A DNA stretch of 64,000 bases from Mytilisepta virgata (Eukaryota > Mollusca > Bivalvia > Mytilida > Mytilidae): contig CM051515.1 of assembly GCA_028015205.1 (NCBI GenBank), forward strand, positions 14,092,001 through 14,156,000, read 5' to 3'. Below the pieces are notes generated by a model, which was not told the origin of the DNA, made no database searches, and saw only the letters and a list, made by a program, of their open reading frames with translations. The stretch's first letter is position 1. Each line of letters opens with the position of its first letter. Positions 10,421 through 21,100 of the stretch are shown in pieces. Made by a program: the position numbers and the translations under genes.

Positions 10421-13400
10421 GTCTAACTGTATATAAGTGTATTTCACTCTGTTTTAGTATGCTTAACCTACTTTGTTGGAATATGAGGGGTGCCTTGTAT
10501 GGCACAAGTTATCTAGAATCTTTATTACAATGTTCAGATATTTGTTTTTTCACTGAACACTGGTTAAATGAGAGAAACGTGTCTTACTTACAAGAGATTG
10601 CAAAAGATTTTCATGTAATTTACCGTATAAGCCAAAATTGTAGTGACACAAATAGAGGTTCAGGTGGTACTGCCTTATTAATACGTAAATTACCAGATAT
10701 AACGGTTAAACCCCTTGATTTTGAAACTGATAGATTGTGTGGTGCCGTTTTAAGTTCCAAATATTTTAATGATATCTGTTTAATTAGTGCATTATTGCCA
10801 TCTACAAACCTTTCACAGTCTGAGTATTTAAAACATTTTGATGTATTAACATTTTATTATGATATTCTGAGTGAAGACTATGTAACCATAATTGGAGGAG
10901 ATTTTAATGTAGATATAACTAATGAAGTATATAATGCTAAGAGTAATTCTTTGAAATGTTTTTTAGACAGTAGAAATTTAAAAGTTGCTCCTTTGTTGTA
11001 TAAACGAGTTGGTCCTTGTTATACATATAGAAACAAGAATAGATCTCAAAGAACACTGATAGATTATATATGCATACCTGAATTCTTAGCCAATTGTGTC
11101 CCCTTAGTTAAGGTACATGATGACTGTCCTTTTGAATATTCCGATCATTTTCCAATTTGTATGTCTTTGGAAACCTATCTACTGTGTGACGCATCAGATA
11201 CTTCCACTCCCGGGCTGCACAAACCAGTACTTAAGTGGTCAAAAGCGGACAATTTTGAACTTAAAATGTATCAAACTGAAATTGACAAACTTTTAAATTT
11301 TCGTAGTCCCGATATTAATTGTTGTAAAACAGATGAAATTGAAAAGTATGCATGTATTTTAACTAATGTTTTGCATATGGCGGCCGATTCGTGTATACCA
11401 TGCGGACAATTTCGTTCTTATCTAAAACCTTATTGGAATACCAATGAACTAGGTTACTTTCATTTCGAACAACGAGCAGCTCGACGCGAATGGGTCAACG
11501 GTGGAAAGCAAAGAGATAAATCGAATGGACTTTATACAAAATATAAAGATAAGAAACGCGAATTTAGAAAGCGGAAGCGACAGGCAGAAAGAAAATGGAT
11601 TGACGATAAATACGAAGAATTTAGACAAGCGGCCGAATGCGATATCGGTGAGTTTTACAAAACTGTTCGAAGAGCTAAAAAACAGAATCCGTCACAGCCT
11701 AATTTAATTTATGACGATCAAGAAGGAAATACACCGAGAGAAGTGTGTGATCTTTGGGGGAAATACTTTGGATGCTTATATTCGGACAGTTCAGACGCGG
11801 ACAAAACTAGTAATACGAACTTTCAATCTTATATAACTAACTCTGTTTTTGAACTTTTCGATAGGCGGGATAATCATTCGTTCAGTTTACAAAATAGTGT
11901 AACCATTGACGAATTGCAAAAACATATTCGTACATTGAAAACTGGAAAGTCACCAGGGCAAGATAAAGTGACAAATGAACATATAATTTACGGAGGTCAA
12001 ACGTTGATAACATATCTATGTTCTTTGTTTGATTTAATTTTGAAATATGAATATCTTCCTATATCGTTTAGACATGGAGTAATTATACCGTTATACAAAG
12101 GAAAGAACAAAGACAAGACAAATCCGAACAGTTATAGGGCCGTCACATTAACTTCTTCACTGGGAAAACTTTTTGAGAAAATTTTACTTGGTCGAATTCA
12201 AAATCAACTCACAAAATCAAACTGTGTGATTCCACATCGTTTACAATTTGGATTCGTGAAGGATCACGGTGCGATCCCTGCAATCTTTACATTGAAAGAA
12301 TCGTTACAATATTATTTAGAACGAGATTCAAATGTGTATGCAATATTTCTCGATAACGAGAAGGCATTTGATAAAGTGTGGCAAGACGGTGTGTTATTTA
12401 AACTCAATCAAATCGGTATTGTTGGAAATATTTGGAATATCATATATCTTTCGTACAAATCTGCAACAGCACATGTTCAATTTAACGGATTGACAAGTAA
12501 TGTTTTTCGGATCAAACAAGGTGTTGGCCAAGGTCGCGTTTTGTCTGCTTGGCTATTTTCAGTTTTCATTAATGATTTGATATACGAACTTCTATCAACT
12601 AACTGTGGACTAAACGTTGGTGGTCTTCAAATTCCCTCTATTCTCTTAGCAGATGACACTACGCTTCTGAGCACTACAATCACTGGTTGTCAGAAATTAC
12701 TCGATGTCGTCGATTCATACGCCATTAAATGGAAATTGAAATACAATGCGTCAAAAAGTAGTGCATTGAAATTTTCACATAAAAACAGTCGTGAAAAGGA
12801 GGAACTAATTTCTCTTAAACTAGGTGATTGTGTGATTGAATGGAAAAGGCTGATAACTTACGCTGGAACAGTGCTTGATACGGAAAGAAATACTTTTGAA
12901 CGATCTGAAAATGTAGCCAAAAAATTGAAACAAAAGTTACATTCGCTTTACTCTGTTGGACTTAATCCACGTGGAATGAACACACTTACAAGCGGTATTA
13001 TCTGGAAACGAGTAATATTACCAACCGGGCTGTTCGCGTGTGAAACATGGGGACCATTAACAAATCGAGATCTTGACTTTCTTGAAACAACACAACGATA
13101 TTTTGCACGATTCATGTTAAGATTCTACAAGAGAAGTCCTACTGAATCCAGTATTAGTAATCTTGGACTTTGGTCGTTAACTGGATATATAGATAAAATG
13201 AAATTACTATTTTTTGGACGTCTGTGTCGCTCGAAATCTGACTGTATGCACAAGTTATTATTCAATCTACGAATAGGACAGGTTATTACCAGTGATTGTC
13301 GTGGAAAATCAATTACTCTCGATTTTACAGAACTATTGGCTAAATACGATCTCACACTATTTCTTGAAAACTACTTGACTGATTGCTTTTTTCCAAATAA

Positions 13401-14112
13401 GTTATTATGGAAGAAAATTGTAAATCAAACGATCGAAATTTATGAAGAAAACAAATGGCGGACAGCACTTGAAGAACGACCGAATTTAAAACGTTATGCC
13501 AATATACATACGAACCTTACTGAACACAGACTTTTGCGACTAGCAGCTTTATATCCAACAATGAACGAACAATTTTTAGTACTAGTTAAGTTAGGGTCTT
13601 TACCGTTAAAAGCAGCGAATTGTACTTTGTGTAATATGTATACAGAAGATATACTTCAACATCTTATTCTTGTTTGTAAAGCCTTTCTCGATGTGCGATG
13701 TGAAATGTTTTACAAAATAGTTGACATATTAACAGTTACAGATTCCATAAAATATTTTGAACAAGAGGATAATGAACTTATGATCTCATTACTGGGTGGA
13801 ATAACTGATTGCATTCAGGATATCTCATCAGATATATGGGCTGAACTGATGTGTCACACAGCAGATTACGTGTATAAACTGTATGGTTCCTTTAAGTACT
13901 ACCTCTATTGCCATATTTATAACTTTCAGTAGTTGTATGTCTGAATATATTTAGTGTATATAGAGAATAACTTTTCTTTTCATTGTAGTCACTCTCATAT
14001 TGTTTGTCTTGTATATATGTTTGTCTGTTTTGTGATGGTATAATGTTATAAAAATGTACTCTTCATGTTTATGGAGGAATAAAAGATAATCAATCAATCA
14101 ATCAATCAATCA
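9815..14112 (+). mobile_element. APE-type non-LTR retrotransposon (LINE), 5'-truncated, ORF2 intact
   Basis: The element carries the end of ORF1 (to 10420), a full ORF2 (to 13932), a 180-base 3' region with AATAAA at 14078-14083 and a tail of about five atca repeats. Domain order (AP-like endonuclease, reverse transcriptase, C-terminal CCHC knuckle) fits the CR1/Jockey/L2 side of LINEs; the clade is not settled by reading. The 5' edge lies inside ORF1, so the copy is 5'-truncated. It sits exactly between two 1574-bp direct repeats. The absence of stops in ORF2 and of visible differences between the repeats points to recent insertion. Confidence 0.95.
10348..13932 (+). CDS. LINE ORF2: endonuclease and reverse transcriptase
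   Basis: An uninterrupted 1194-residue frame. The AP-type endonuclease is at about 38-275 (LLCWNMRG with N45, FTEHW with E70, GGDFNVD at 183-189, SDHFPI at 265-270). The reverse transcriptase is at about 520-790 (KSPGQDK, NSYRAVTLTSS, FLDNEKAFD carrying the first catalytic Asp, GVGQG, and LADD at about 766-769 for the catalytic pair, with Leu where Tyr is usual). A CX2CX9HX4C knuckle starts at C1092. Cleavage of the target and reverse transcription of the element RNA are the known roles of this family. The true start is probably M22 (10411) or M38 (10459), since endonuclease homology begins only at residue 38; M22 overlaps the ORF1 stop. All core residues are present, so it could be active. 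Confidence 0.95.
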   Translation: MASGCLLARLYSIQQHQLRSIMEIGLTVYKCISLCFSMLNLLCWNMRGALYGTSYLESLLQCSDICFFTEHWLNERNVSYLQEIAKDFHVIYRISQNCSDTNRGSGGTALLIRKLPDITVKPLDFETDRLCGAVLSSKYFNDICLISALLPSTNLSQSEYLKHFDVLTFYYDILSEDYVTIIGGDFNVDITNEVYNAKSNSLKCFLDSRNLKVAPLLYKRVGPCYTYRNKNRSQRTLIDYICIPEFLANCVPLVKVHDDCPFEYSDHFPICMSLETYLLCDASDTSTPGLHKPVLKWSKADNFELKMYQTEIDKLLNFRSPDINCCKTDEIEKYACILTNVLHMAADSCIPCGQFRSYLKPYWNTNELGYFHFEQRAARREWVNGGKQRDKSNGLYTKYKDKKREFRKRKRQAERKWIDDKYEEFRQAAECDIGEFYKTVRRAKKQNPSQPNLIYDDQEGNTPREVCDLWGKYFGCLYSDSSDADKTSNTNFQSYITNSVFELFDRRDNHSFSLQNSVTIDELQKHIRTLKTGKSPGQDKVTNEHIIYGGQTLITYLCSLFDLILKYEYLPISFRHGVIIPLYKGKNKDKTNPNSYRAVTLTSSLGKLFEKILLGRIQNQLTKSNCVIPHRLQFGFVKDHGAIPAIFTLKESLQYYLERDSNVYAIFLDNEKAFDKVWQDGVLFKLNQIGIVGNIWNIIYLSYKSATAHVQFNGLTSNVFRIKQGVGQGRVLSAWLFSVFINDLIYELLSTNCGLNVGGLQIPSILLADDTTLLSTTITGCQKLLDVVDSYAIKWKLKYNASKSSALKFSHKNSREKEELISLKLGDCVIEWKRLITYAGTVLDTERNTFERSENVAKKLKQKLHSLYSVGLNPRGMNTLTSGIIWKRVILPTGLFACETWGPLTNRDLDFLETTQRYFARFMLRFYKRSPTESSISNLGLWSLTGYIDKMKLLFFGRLCRSKSDCMHKLLFNLRIGQVITSDCRGKSITLDFTELLAKYDLTLFLENYLTDCFFPNKLLWKKIVNQTIEIYEENKWRTALEERPNLKRYANIHTNLTEHRLLRLAALYPTMNEQFLVLVKLGSLPLKAANCTLCNMYTEDILQHLILVCKAFLDVRCEMFYKIVDILTVTDSIKYFEQEDNELMISLLGGITDCIQDISSDIWAELMCHTADYVYKLYGSFKYYLYCHIYNFQ

Positions 14113-14506
14113 ATTCAGTTTCTGAGTGAACTGGTCTCCTTTATACACAGATAAATTGCTTTAAAACAACTCTTATACAATAAAGGCAGTACTTACAAAA
14201 TGATGCTTCATACCAAGCTTCAGTTCATTTGGCTTTATGGTTTAAGAGGAGATTTTTTTTTTAATTTGACCAATGATAAATAAGATTTGTTCATAGGCAA
14301 TGTTAGATGTCCGATCGGAACAAAACATGCAGATTTCATAAAGATCTTTCCATAGATACTTCGTACCAAGGTTCAGTTCATTTGGGTCGGGGGCTTCAAA
14401 GGAGATCAAAATGTGAAAAGTTAATGGACGGACGACGGACGCAAAATGATGACAAAAGCTAACATGGTCTAGTTGGCTAATAATTTTGAAAAATTATCAT
14501 GTTTAT

Positions 14507-14812
14507 CTGAGTTTTTGGGGTGGTGATGGTGGAGTTGTGCAGGAGAGTTCGTCATAACTACATGTACTGAATGTCATCAGCCTCTCAACACTTAGATTGT
14601 GAGTCTGAACTCCGCTCCTGGCGAGGTGAGCTCGACTCTTATCATAGATAACAAGTATTGCTAGTTTGATGTCCTTCCGAAATTTGTTAGTACTTTTCGT
14701 GTGCTCAGACTTCTTCCGTCGTGAAAAAAAAAATGTCTTCCATATTATCAATTTCGCGAAAAGGGGTAAATCCCCAATAGAATAAATAAACAAACAAACA
14801 AACGAAATCAAT
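14507..14812 (+). repeat. old SINE-A-like sequence (right duplicate)
   Basis: Same sequence as 8635-8940. It lies just beyond the predicted 3' end of the PLAC-like gene, on the opposite strand. Confidence 0.55.
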
Positions 14813-14814
14813 AG

Positions 14815-14820
14815 TTTATT
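14815..14820 (-). other. candidate poly(A) signal of the PLAC-like gene
   Basis: The minus strand reads AATAAA here, 170 bases past the TAG stop at 14990-14992. It is the first canonical signal after the stop that I noticed; the duplicate is at 8943-8948. Confidence 0.45.
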
Positions 14821-14989
14821 ACTATGATCTTCGTTCGAGACAAATAATGTATTTGTTTCCTTATTTTCAGTATCATTCTTCTATTAATTTACATCACCCA
14901 CACGGTATTTGCTATCAGTGGAGACGGAAAATTTCTATAACTGCGCGATATTTCACCGAAGATTCCTGCAATTCATGCTGAATTTTTGT

Positions 14990-15162
14990 CTATTTCTTTC
15001 CAGATTGTGACTGCAGTCTGTATCTATAACATGTATGACAACAGTGTGTGCTGACGTCTGGATTACTGCATACCTCTACCCCAAACTGGCGGATATAATT
15101 CCTACAATCCAGTATTCCATATGGCGTACTGAAGGACACTGGTCTGTCACCATATTCACATC
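14990..15162 (-). CDS. PLAC-like gene exon 8: cysteine module 5 and stop
   Basis: 173 bases, entering in phase 1 through an acceptor ttgag and ending in TAG. It starts GCEYGDRPVSF and ends CCHTCYRYRLQSQSGKK. Six cysteines, with a longer spacer between cysteines 1 and 2 and between 3 and 4. It lies in the right 1574-bp duplicate; the other copy is at 9118-9290. Confidence 0.75.
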
Positions 15163-18100
15163 CTCAAATAAATATAAATAAATCAAATGAATACAGTTCA
15201 TTAGAGTGATCTTAAAGTTTCCTCCGTAAAAAAAGCAACACTGAGATAAGGAAGAAACACGGTGTAAAGTACCATCACAAGACAAACAATTGTCATTGAG
15301 ATATACGAAAGTTTGAGATAAAAGAGTTTGAATTAACGAAAGTAAACTAGTCATATTACTTTTAGATAATCGGCTTTTCGGCAGATTGATATTTTAAAAT
15401 ATTGGCCAACAGGCTTCATATTATTACGAACGGCTGCTATTTTACAATACCTATCTTCAGGGAACTTGATATTATGTGGTGATTTTTTGCTGACAAACTA
15501 TAGGGATTTTTAGGTCAAATTTGGATAACGTCGGTCAAAACATTGTGATTAAAGACATCTGTGGTATTTTCGCATCTATTCAAATAGAAGAATCAGGCGC
15601 ATGTGTAAGGAAAGGTATCAACTAAATTTTCTCTGAAAACAGACAAGACAGGATCTATTAAAGCATTTATGACATTAATACTAAAGTTCGTCATAACATT
15701 GATCAAAGTAAAATTCAAACAAATTATGCCCATGCATTATGCTTCATTTCCGTATTTGTTATAAAGAAATAATTTGACTATAAGTGGCTTGGAGTTATAA
15801 CAGCCTGTGATTTGTTTCAGAGTTTACCATGGACAGTGTCATTAAACAAACTTGCACACTATAAGTGGCTTGATCGTTTGTCCATGCCAGTGTGTTAAGA
15901 GTATATTCATAAGCTAGAACATATTGTAGCTTTCAAGATTAAAATTTAATAACTAAAACAACTTAAATTTTCCTTATTCAAACATGATTAAGGTCTCATT
16001 CAATCAAATTTTGTCCTCATTGAAATATGATTGATCATATACATTTTGTTCCAATATTTTTCCTTCTTTTGTCATTATCAGAGTTTCATTAGACACATTT
16101 TTGTCCCTCTTCAAACACGATTAAAGTGAGAACACCAATTTTTGTCCTAATTCAGACGTAATTGAAGTGTGATTACACCTATTTTTGTCCTTATTAAAAC
16201 AAGATTAAATACATTATTAGTATGTTACATCCTGCCAAGTCAGTGTTTTGTATCCACGTTCGTTCCTACAAACCCTTGACATCCCACATTTATAGTTGCG
16301 GGTCGAACACATCGCCGCCTGGTGTGTGACGTAGAAAATTCTACAAACGACGCAAATGGATTCTCTTTTGACCTTGAGAAGAACCCATGAAAATCGTTCA
16401 CTTCCGACCGGCAAAATATGAATGTGTGACGTCAGGGGTTTGTAGAAATGAACATGGATACAAAACCCTGACTCGGGAGGATGGTATGTTACCTGCTATC
16501 TGATTTCGAACTCTTGATTTTAGCCTTTCGCATGTTTCACAACAGATTTGTTGGACAGTCGGCATGTAGCAGTTAATTCTCAACTGACCCTGCTGATTGA
16601 ACGGTGAACAAAGCTCTGGATTCTGATCTCCCCATTTACATACTACGAAAAAGAAAAGATTGTTTATATTACATCACTTAAAATGCTAAACTTACATAAA
16701 ATAAATTTTATCTGACATATTGGACAAAAGTTAAGCTCTCACAGAAAACATTTCTTAAAACATCAACCACATTGTGGCTTAGCGGGAACAATTATACATT
16801 TTTGTACCAATTTAACATTCCTTATCATCAGGACTTAGTTCTGTGATTTCTATTTTAAATGAATGTGACTATACTGGTCCCGGGTTACGACGCTTAGTAA
16901 CCCAAACTGATAGACATTTTTTAGAGTTTTTTAACGTGAAAACAAACAAACAAACTAGTCCAATCCTTTCATCCCACTTTCTTTTGTAAAAAGTATATTT
17001 TGTCGTTTAACAGCAACAGTTTCGTACTTTTTTCCGATTCATATTTGATTTCTCCAAATTGACAAAGAGGGACATTCAAAGACAGAATTGTAGTCTAATC
17101 TTTAATTTCAATTTCCGTCATAGAAGTTTCTATAAAAGTAACTTAAACTAAATTAATTTCAGTGCAAATTTATTTGTTTTACCTCCATTACTCTCGTCTG
17201 CCAATGAAGGACATGTAAGGCAACATAATCGTTGATTTTCTGGAAGGTAACACAGATGGCGCTTCTCTCTAATAATCTGACAACGAGGAGTTAAGTCGCC
17301 ATATTCACACCCACGTATGTCTGCAAAATATCGATATAAAAAGGAACATTGTCTAATTGCCTTCAACTAAGGTAGCAGCCATTTGATTTGTATGGTAGTT
17401 GGGATAATGTAATAATCTTGGATCATTTAAATTCTTTTGGTAGCATCCACGAGTCTTGCTTTTTGTAAAGGGAGGGGGGGAATGCATCAGAATTGAATAG
17501 AGAGAAAAATAAACGGAGGTTCGTGTCAAAAATGTGGTGTAACAAATGCAAGATTGAATAATATCGTCCGTAATAATACAATATTTTGAAGAAGAAAAGA
17601 TATGAAAGAGCTTGCCCTCAATTCTGCCACATGGAAGCGTGGAAAGAAATCCCAGATCAAATACTGCCAGATCAACTTTTAAATTCTTAACTACAAACTA
17701 TCAAAACAGTTTACCGACGATGTTTCCTGCATTAACTAATATGAAATATTTAGGAACAGTTTATTTGTTAACTTGTACATGTAACTCATATATAGACACA
17801 TAAATCTGTCTTTGATTAGGACTCAGGTCATTCGATTTTAAAGAAGGTGTTTTCATGTCAGTTATTACGGACTTGTCTAAAAATGGAACGTCCCATACCT
17901 GCCAGGTTTCGATTGAGGGGCAGTTCAGTCCATAACAAAAATAGAAATGTACATCGAACTTTGGTATAATCCAGAACTTGTATTACCCTCACTAAAAATG
18001 GGGTAACCTTAAATAACTTTTGTCTTATTTTTTTATTTAATTGAATTATGCCTTCAATACAAGTGCGTAAAATGCTTCTTCAATGTAATTAATTAGGAAA

Positions 18101-21100
18101 GAGTTCCATATGGCACCGCTATTCAGTCGTACAACACAGAATAGTCTTAACGGAACTATGTGAGCACAATCAATCAAGTAATCTCAGTCATGGAAAATGT
18201 GATCATTCCATACAACATTTCAAATTAAAATTGGGGGCCTTGGTGGCCGAGTGGTCTAGGTAGTTCGTCATGACTACTACTGATCACTAGCCTGTCAACG
18301 CTGGGGTTGTGAGTTCGAATCTCACCTGTGGCGGGGTGGGTTCGACTCCGATCTTAATTGACAAGGATTGCCAATTTTCCTACCGAAGGTAGGTGGTTCC
18401 CTCCGGGTACTCCGGCTTCCTCCACCAATAAAAACTGGCCGCCGTGAAATGGCCAAAATGTGCTGAAAACGGCGTTAAACCCCAACTAAATAAATAAATA
18501 AATCAAATTAAAATTCCCAACGGAACTAAGTAGCACACATTCAGTCAAGTGATTTTTGCTCAGAAAAAGATACTCCCTCAACATAACAAAATAAAAATTC
18601 TAACGGAACCATGTATAAACACTTAGTGTTTACAGTATTTTTTTTTTTTGGGGGGGGGGGGGGGCGTTGGAATTCCTGGATACGGCCTTCATTTACATTT
18701 TTAAAATAACAATAATAGCATTAAAAGGACAATACTCTGTTATCCAATCCTATTAATTTTTTCTAATTTTTTTTTACATGAAATCAAAATTAAAAGGACA
18801 CATTGCATACGAAATGTGTTAGAATAGTGAACACATCTGAAATTGCAGTAAACTATGGCTCTAAACTGTCCCAGTCCTGGAGGAGGGAGTAAATTGGGGG
18901 GGGGGGGGGGGGTTCTCAGCTCGAACCCTTGATTCCAAGAAATTTCAAGACCTACCTGGCATCTCGATTATATACAATTTGAAAGGATAATGAGAGCAAA
19001 ACAAAATAATTTAAGTAGTTCAGCATAGAAAAATCATCTGGATGTCTTTTATTTGTAGTTTACGATTACAAAATGTATTGGTAATCATGTTCGGGTATGT
19101 TGTCTTCTGCTGAAGAAAGGCATATAGAGCAGGATTTACCGTGTACATGATAGCCTGACTTCAAGTGAGTACAAATAATCAACTAAATAAAATTCTTTGA
19201 TACCAATTTTGAAGCACAAGATGTGCACATTTCGTCGATTTACGATTCATCAGTTGTGCTCAAGGCCTCAAATGTTCAAAACCACAATCCAAAAAGTTGG
19301 GAGTAAATTCAAAAATGTGAAAATGACAAAAAGGGTAAAGCAAAAACCATCTAAAGACAGAACTATGCAAGAGGGAGATACTCCTTAGTTTTACAATTTT
19401 GTACCAGTGAATTTTAAGTATGGGATAGGAATTAGGGCCAGTGCCATTTGATGTGACTGTAGTCTAGACATGCATCCAGTTGTCTCTTCTGCCTCTTTGG
19501 AATTTATGGTCATGGTGAATAATATAAGAGTCTTGCCACTAACCCTTAAGGATGCTCGCTGGTCATGTTTTGGTCTTTTTGTCAGATTTTCGGAATCCTC
19601 GGTTTTATCCATTTCTTAAACATGAAATTTTTTGCCCATGAACCCCCACTTTTTCTTTTATAATTCAATCATATATACCTTAAAATTGTATTTGACAAAA
19701 TTTTATGAAATCCTTTTTATTTTTTCATACATCTTTGAGAGACTGAATTTGTCAATGCAAAGACAATGAAAAATCCAGAGAAAACCCATTTCCTGCAAAT
19801 TTTCAAGGCGTTATAGCTCTAAAATGAGCACATGAACATATATTTTTTCCCTGCTTATTTGTTTACTATTCATATGTTCTCTCAAACTAAAACACCTATT
19901 TCAAATCCTATTTATTTCCTATTAGACCAGCCTTAACTTACCTTCAGAGGTTTTCACAGTAAGGCCTGTAAATTCGAAATTTATCTAATTATTTTAAACG
20001 ACTCATTCCCCTAAGGTTACAAGACGTAAACTCTAAACTGGCCTCTCCTGAGAACATTTCATTTTAACTTGATGACGACGTATCATTAAGAACTGTATTT
20101 GTTCACAGCCTCTCTGATGATATCATTACATGCTTCTTAATTAATTCTAAATTAGTTGGCCCCAGAAGAAGAAACATTTGAACTTATATTGCTTCTGGGG
20201 TATATTTGTCCATTTTAATGTCACCAGTAACAATATCACATTAGGTAGATTGTTATTATCGCAAATGCTATACGAAAATTAATTTCTATATGAGAATTAG
20301 ATATGATAGTAAATAATTCAAAATAAGACAACTGCAAGGATCTCTTATGTGAAAACCTTGCTTTCCCTTATATTTACGCCTTACCAATTTCACAAAGCTT
20401 CTCAAACTGAGATTGTTTCACTCTTAAGACTACAAAGTCTGTACTCAAAATTGTTAATTTCTATCATCATCAAAAAAGAAATACCTGCAAACGTGAAATT
20501 TTATTGGCGGGGACTGGCTTTTACAATGAAAAATTTGCATTGGCAAGTGCTTTTCACTATTGTCAGTTCGCTGCTGTACAAGATAACGCCTACTCCATGT
20601 AACGTACTTCCCGCGTGTCAGAAGCCTTAAGGATGCTCGCTGGTCATGTTTTGGTCTTTTTGTCAGATTTTCGGAATCCTCGGGTTTTATCAATTTCTTA
20701 AACATTATTTTTTTTGCCCATGAACCCCCACTTTTTCTTTTATAATTCAATCATATATACCTTAAAATGGTATTTGACAAAATTTTATGAAATCCTTTTT
20801 ATTTTTTCATACATCTTTGAGAGACTGAAGTTGTCAATGCAAAGACAACGAAAAATCCAGAAAAACCCATTTCTTGCCTTATAGCTCTAAAATGAGCACA
20901 TGAACCTATATTTTTTTCTTGCTTATTTGTTTACTATTCATATGTTCTCTCAAACTAAAACACTTGTTTCAAATCCCATTTATTTTCTATTAGACCAGCG
21001 ATCATCCTTAAGTTCGGATGTCACTCACCTCCAGTTTTACATGTATTTTTTGTCTCGCCCATAATCTGGTAGATTAGTATTTAAGAAAGTATATGTTGAG

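Larger units (their letters stand above)
14113..15686. repeat. right copy of 1574-bp direct repeat flanking the LINE
   Basis: Counterpart of 8241-9814. It begins directly after the LINE's atca tail and ends where the LINE's 5' sequence begins in the left copy. It contains the functional last exon of the PLAC-like gene (14990-15162), its poly(A) signal and an old SINE-A-like stretch (14507-14812). Confidence 0.93.
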
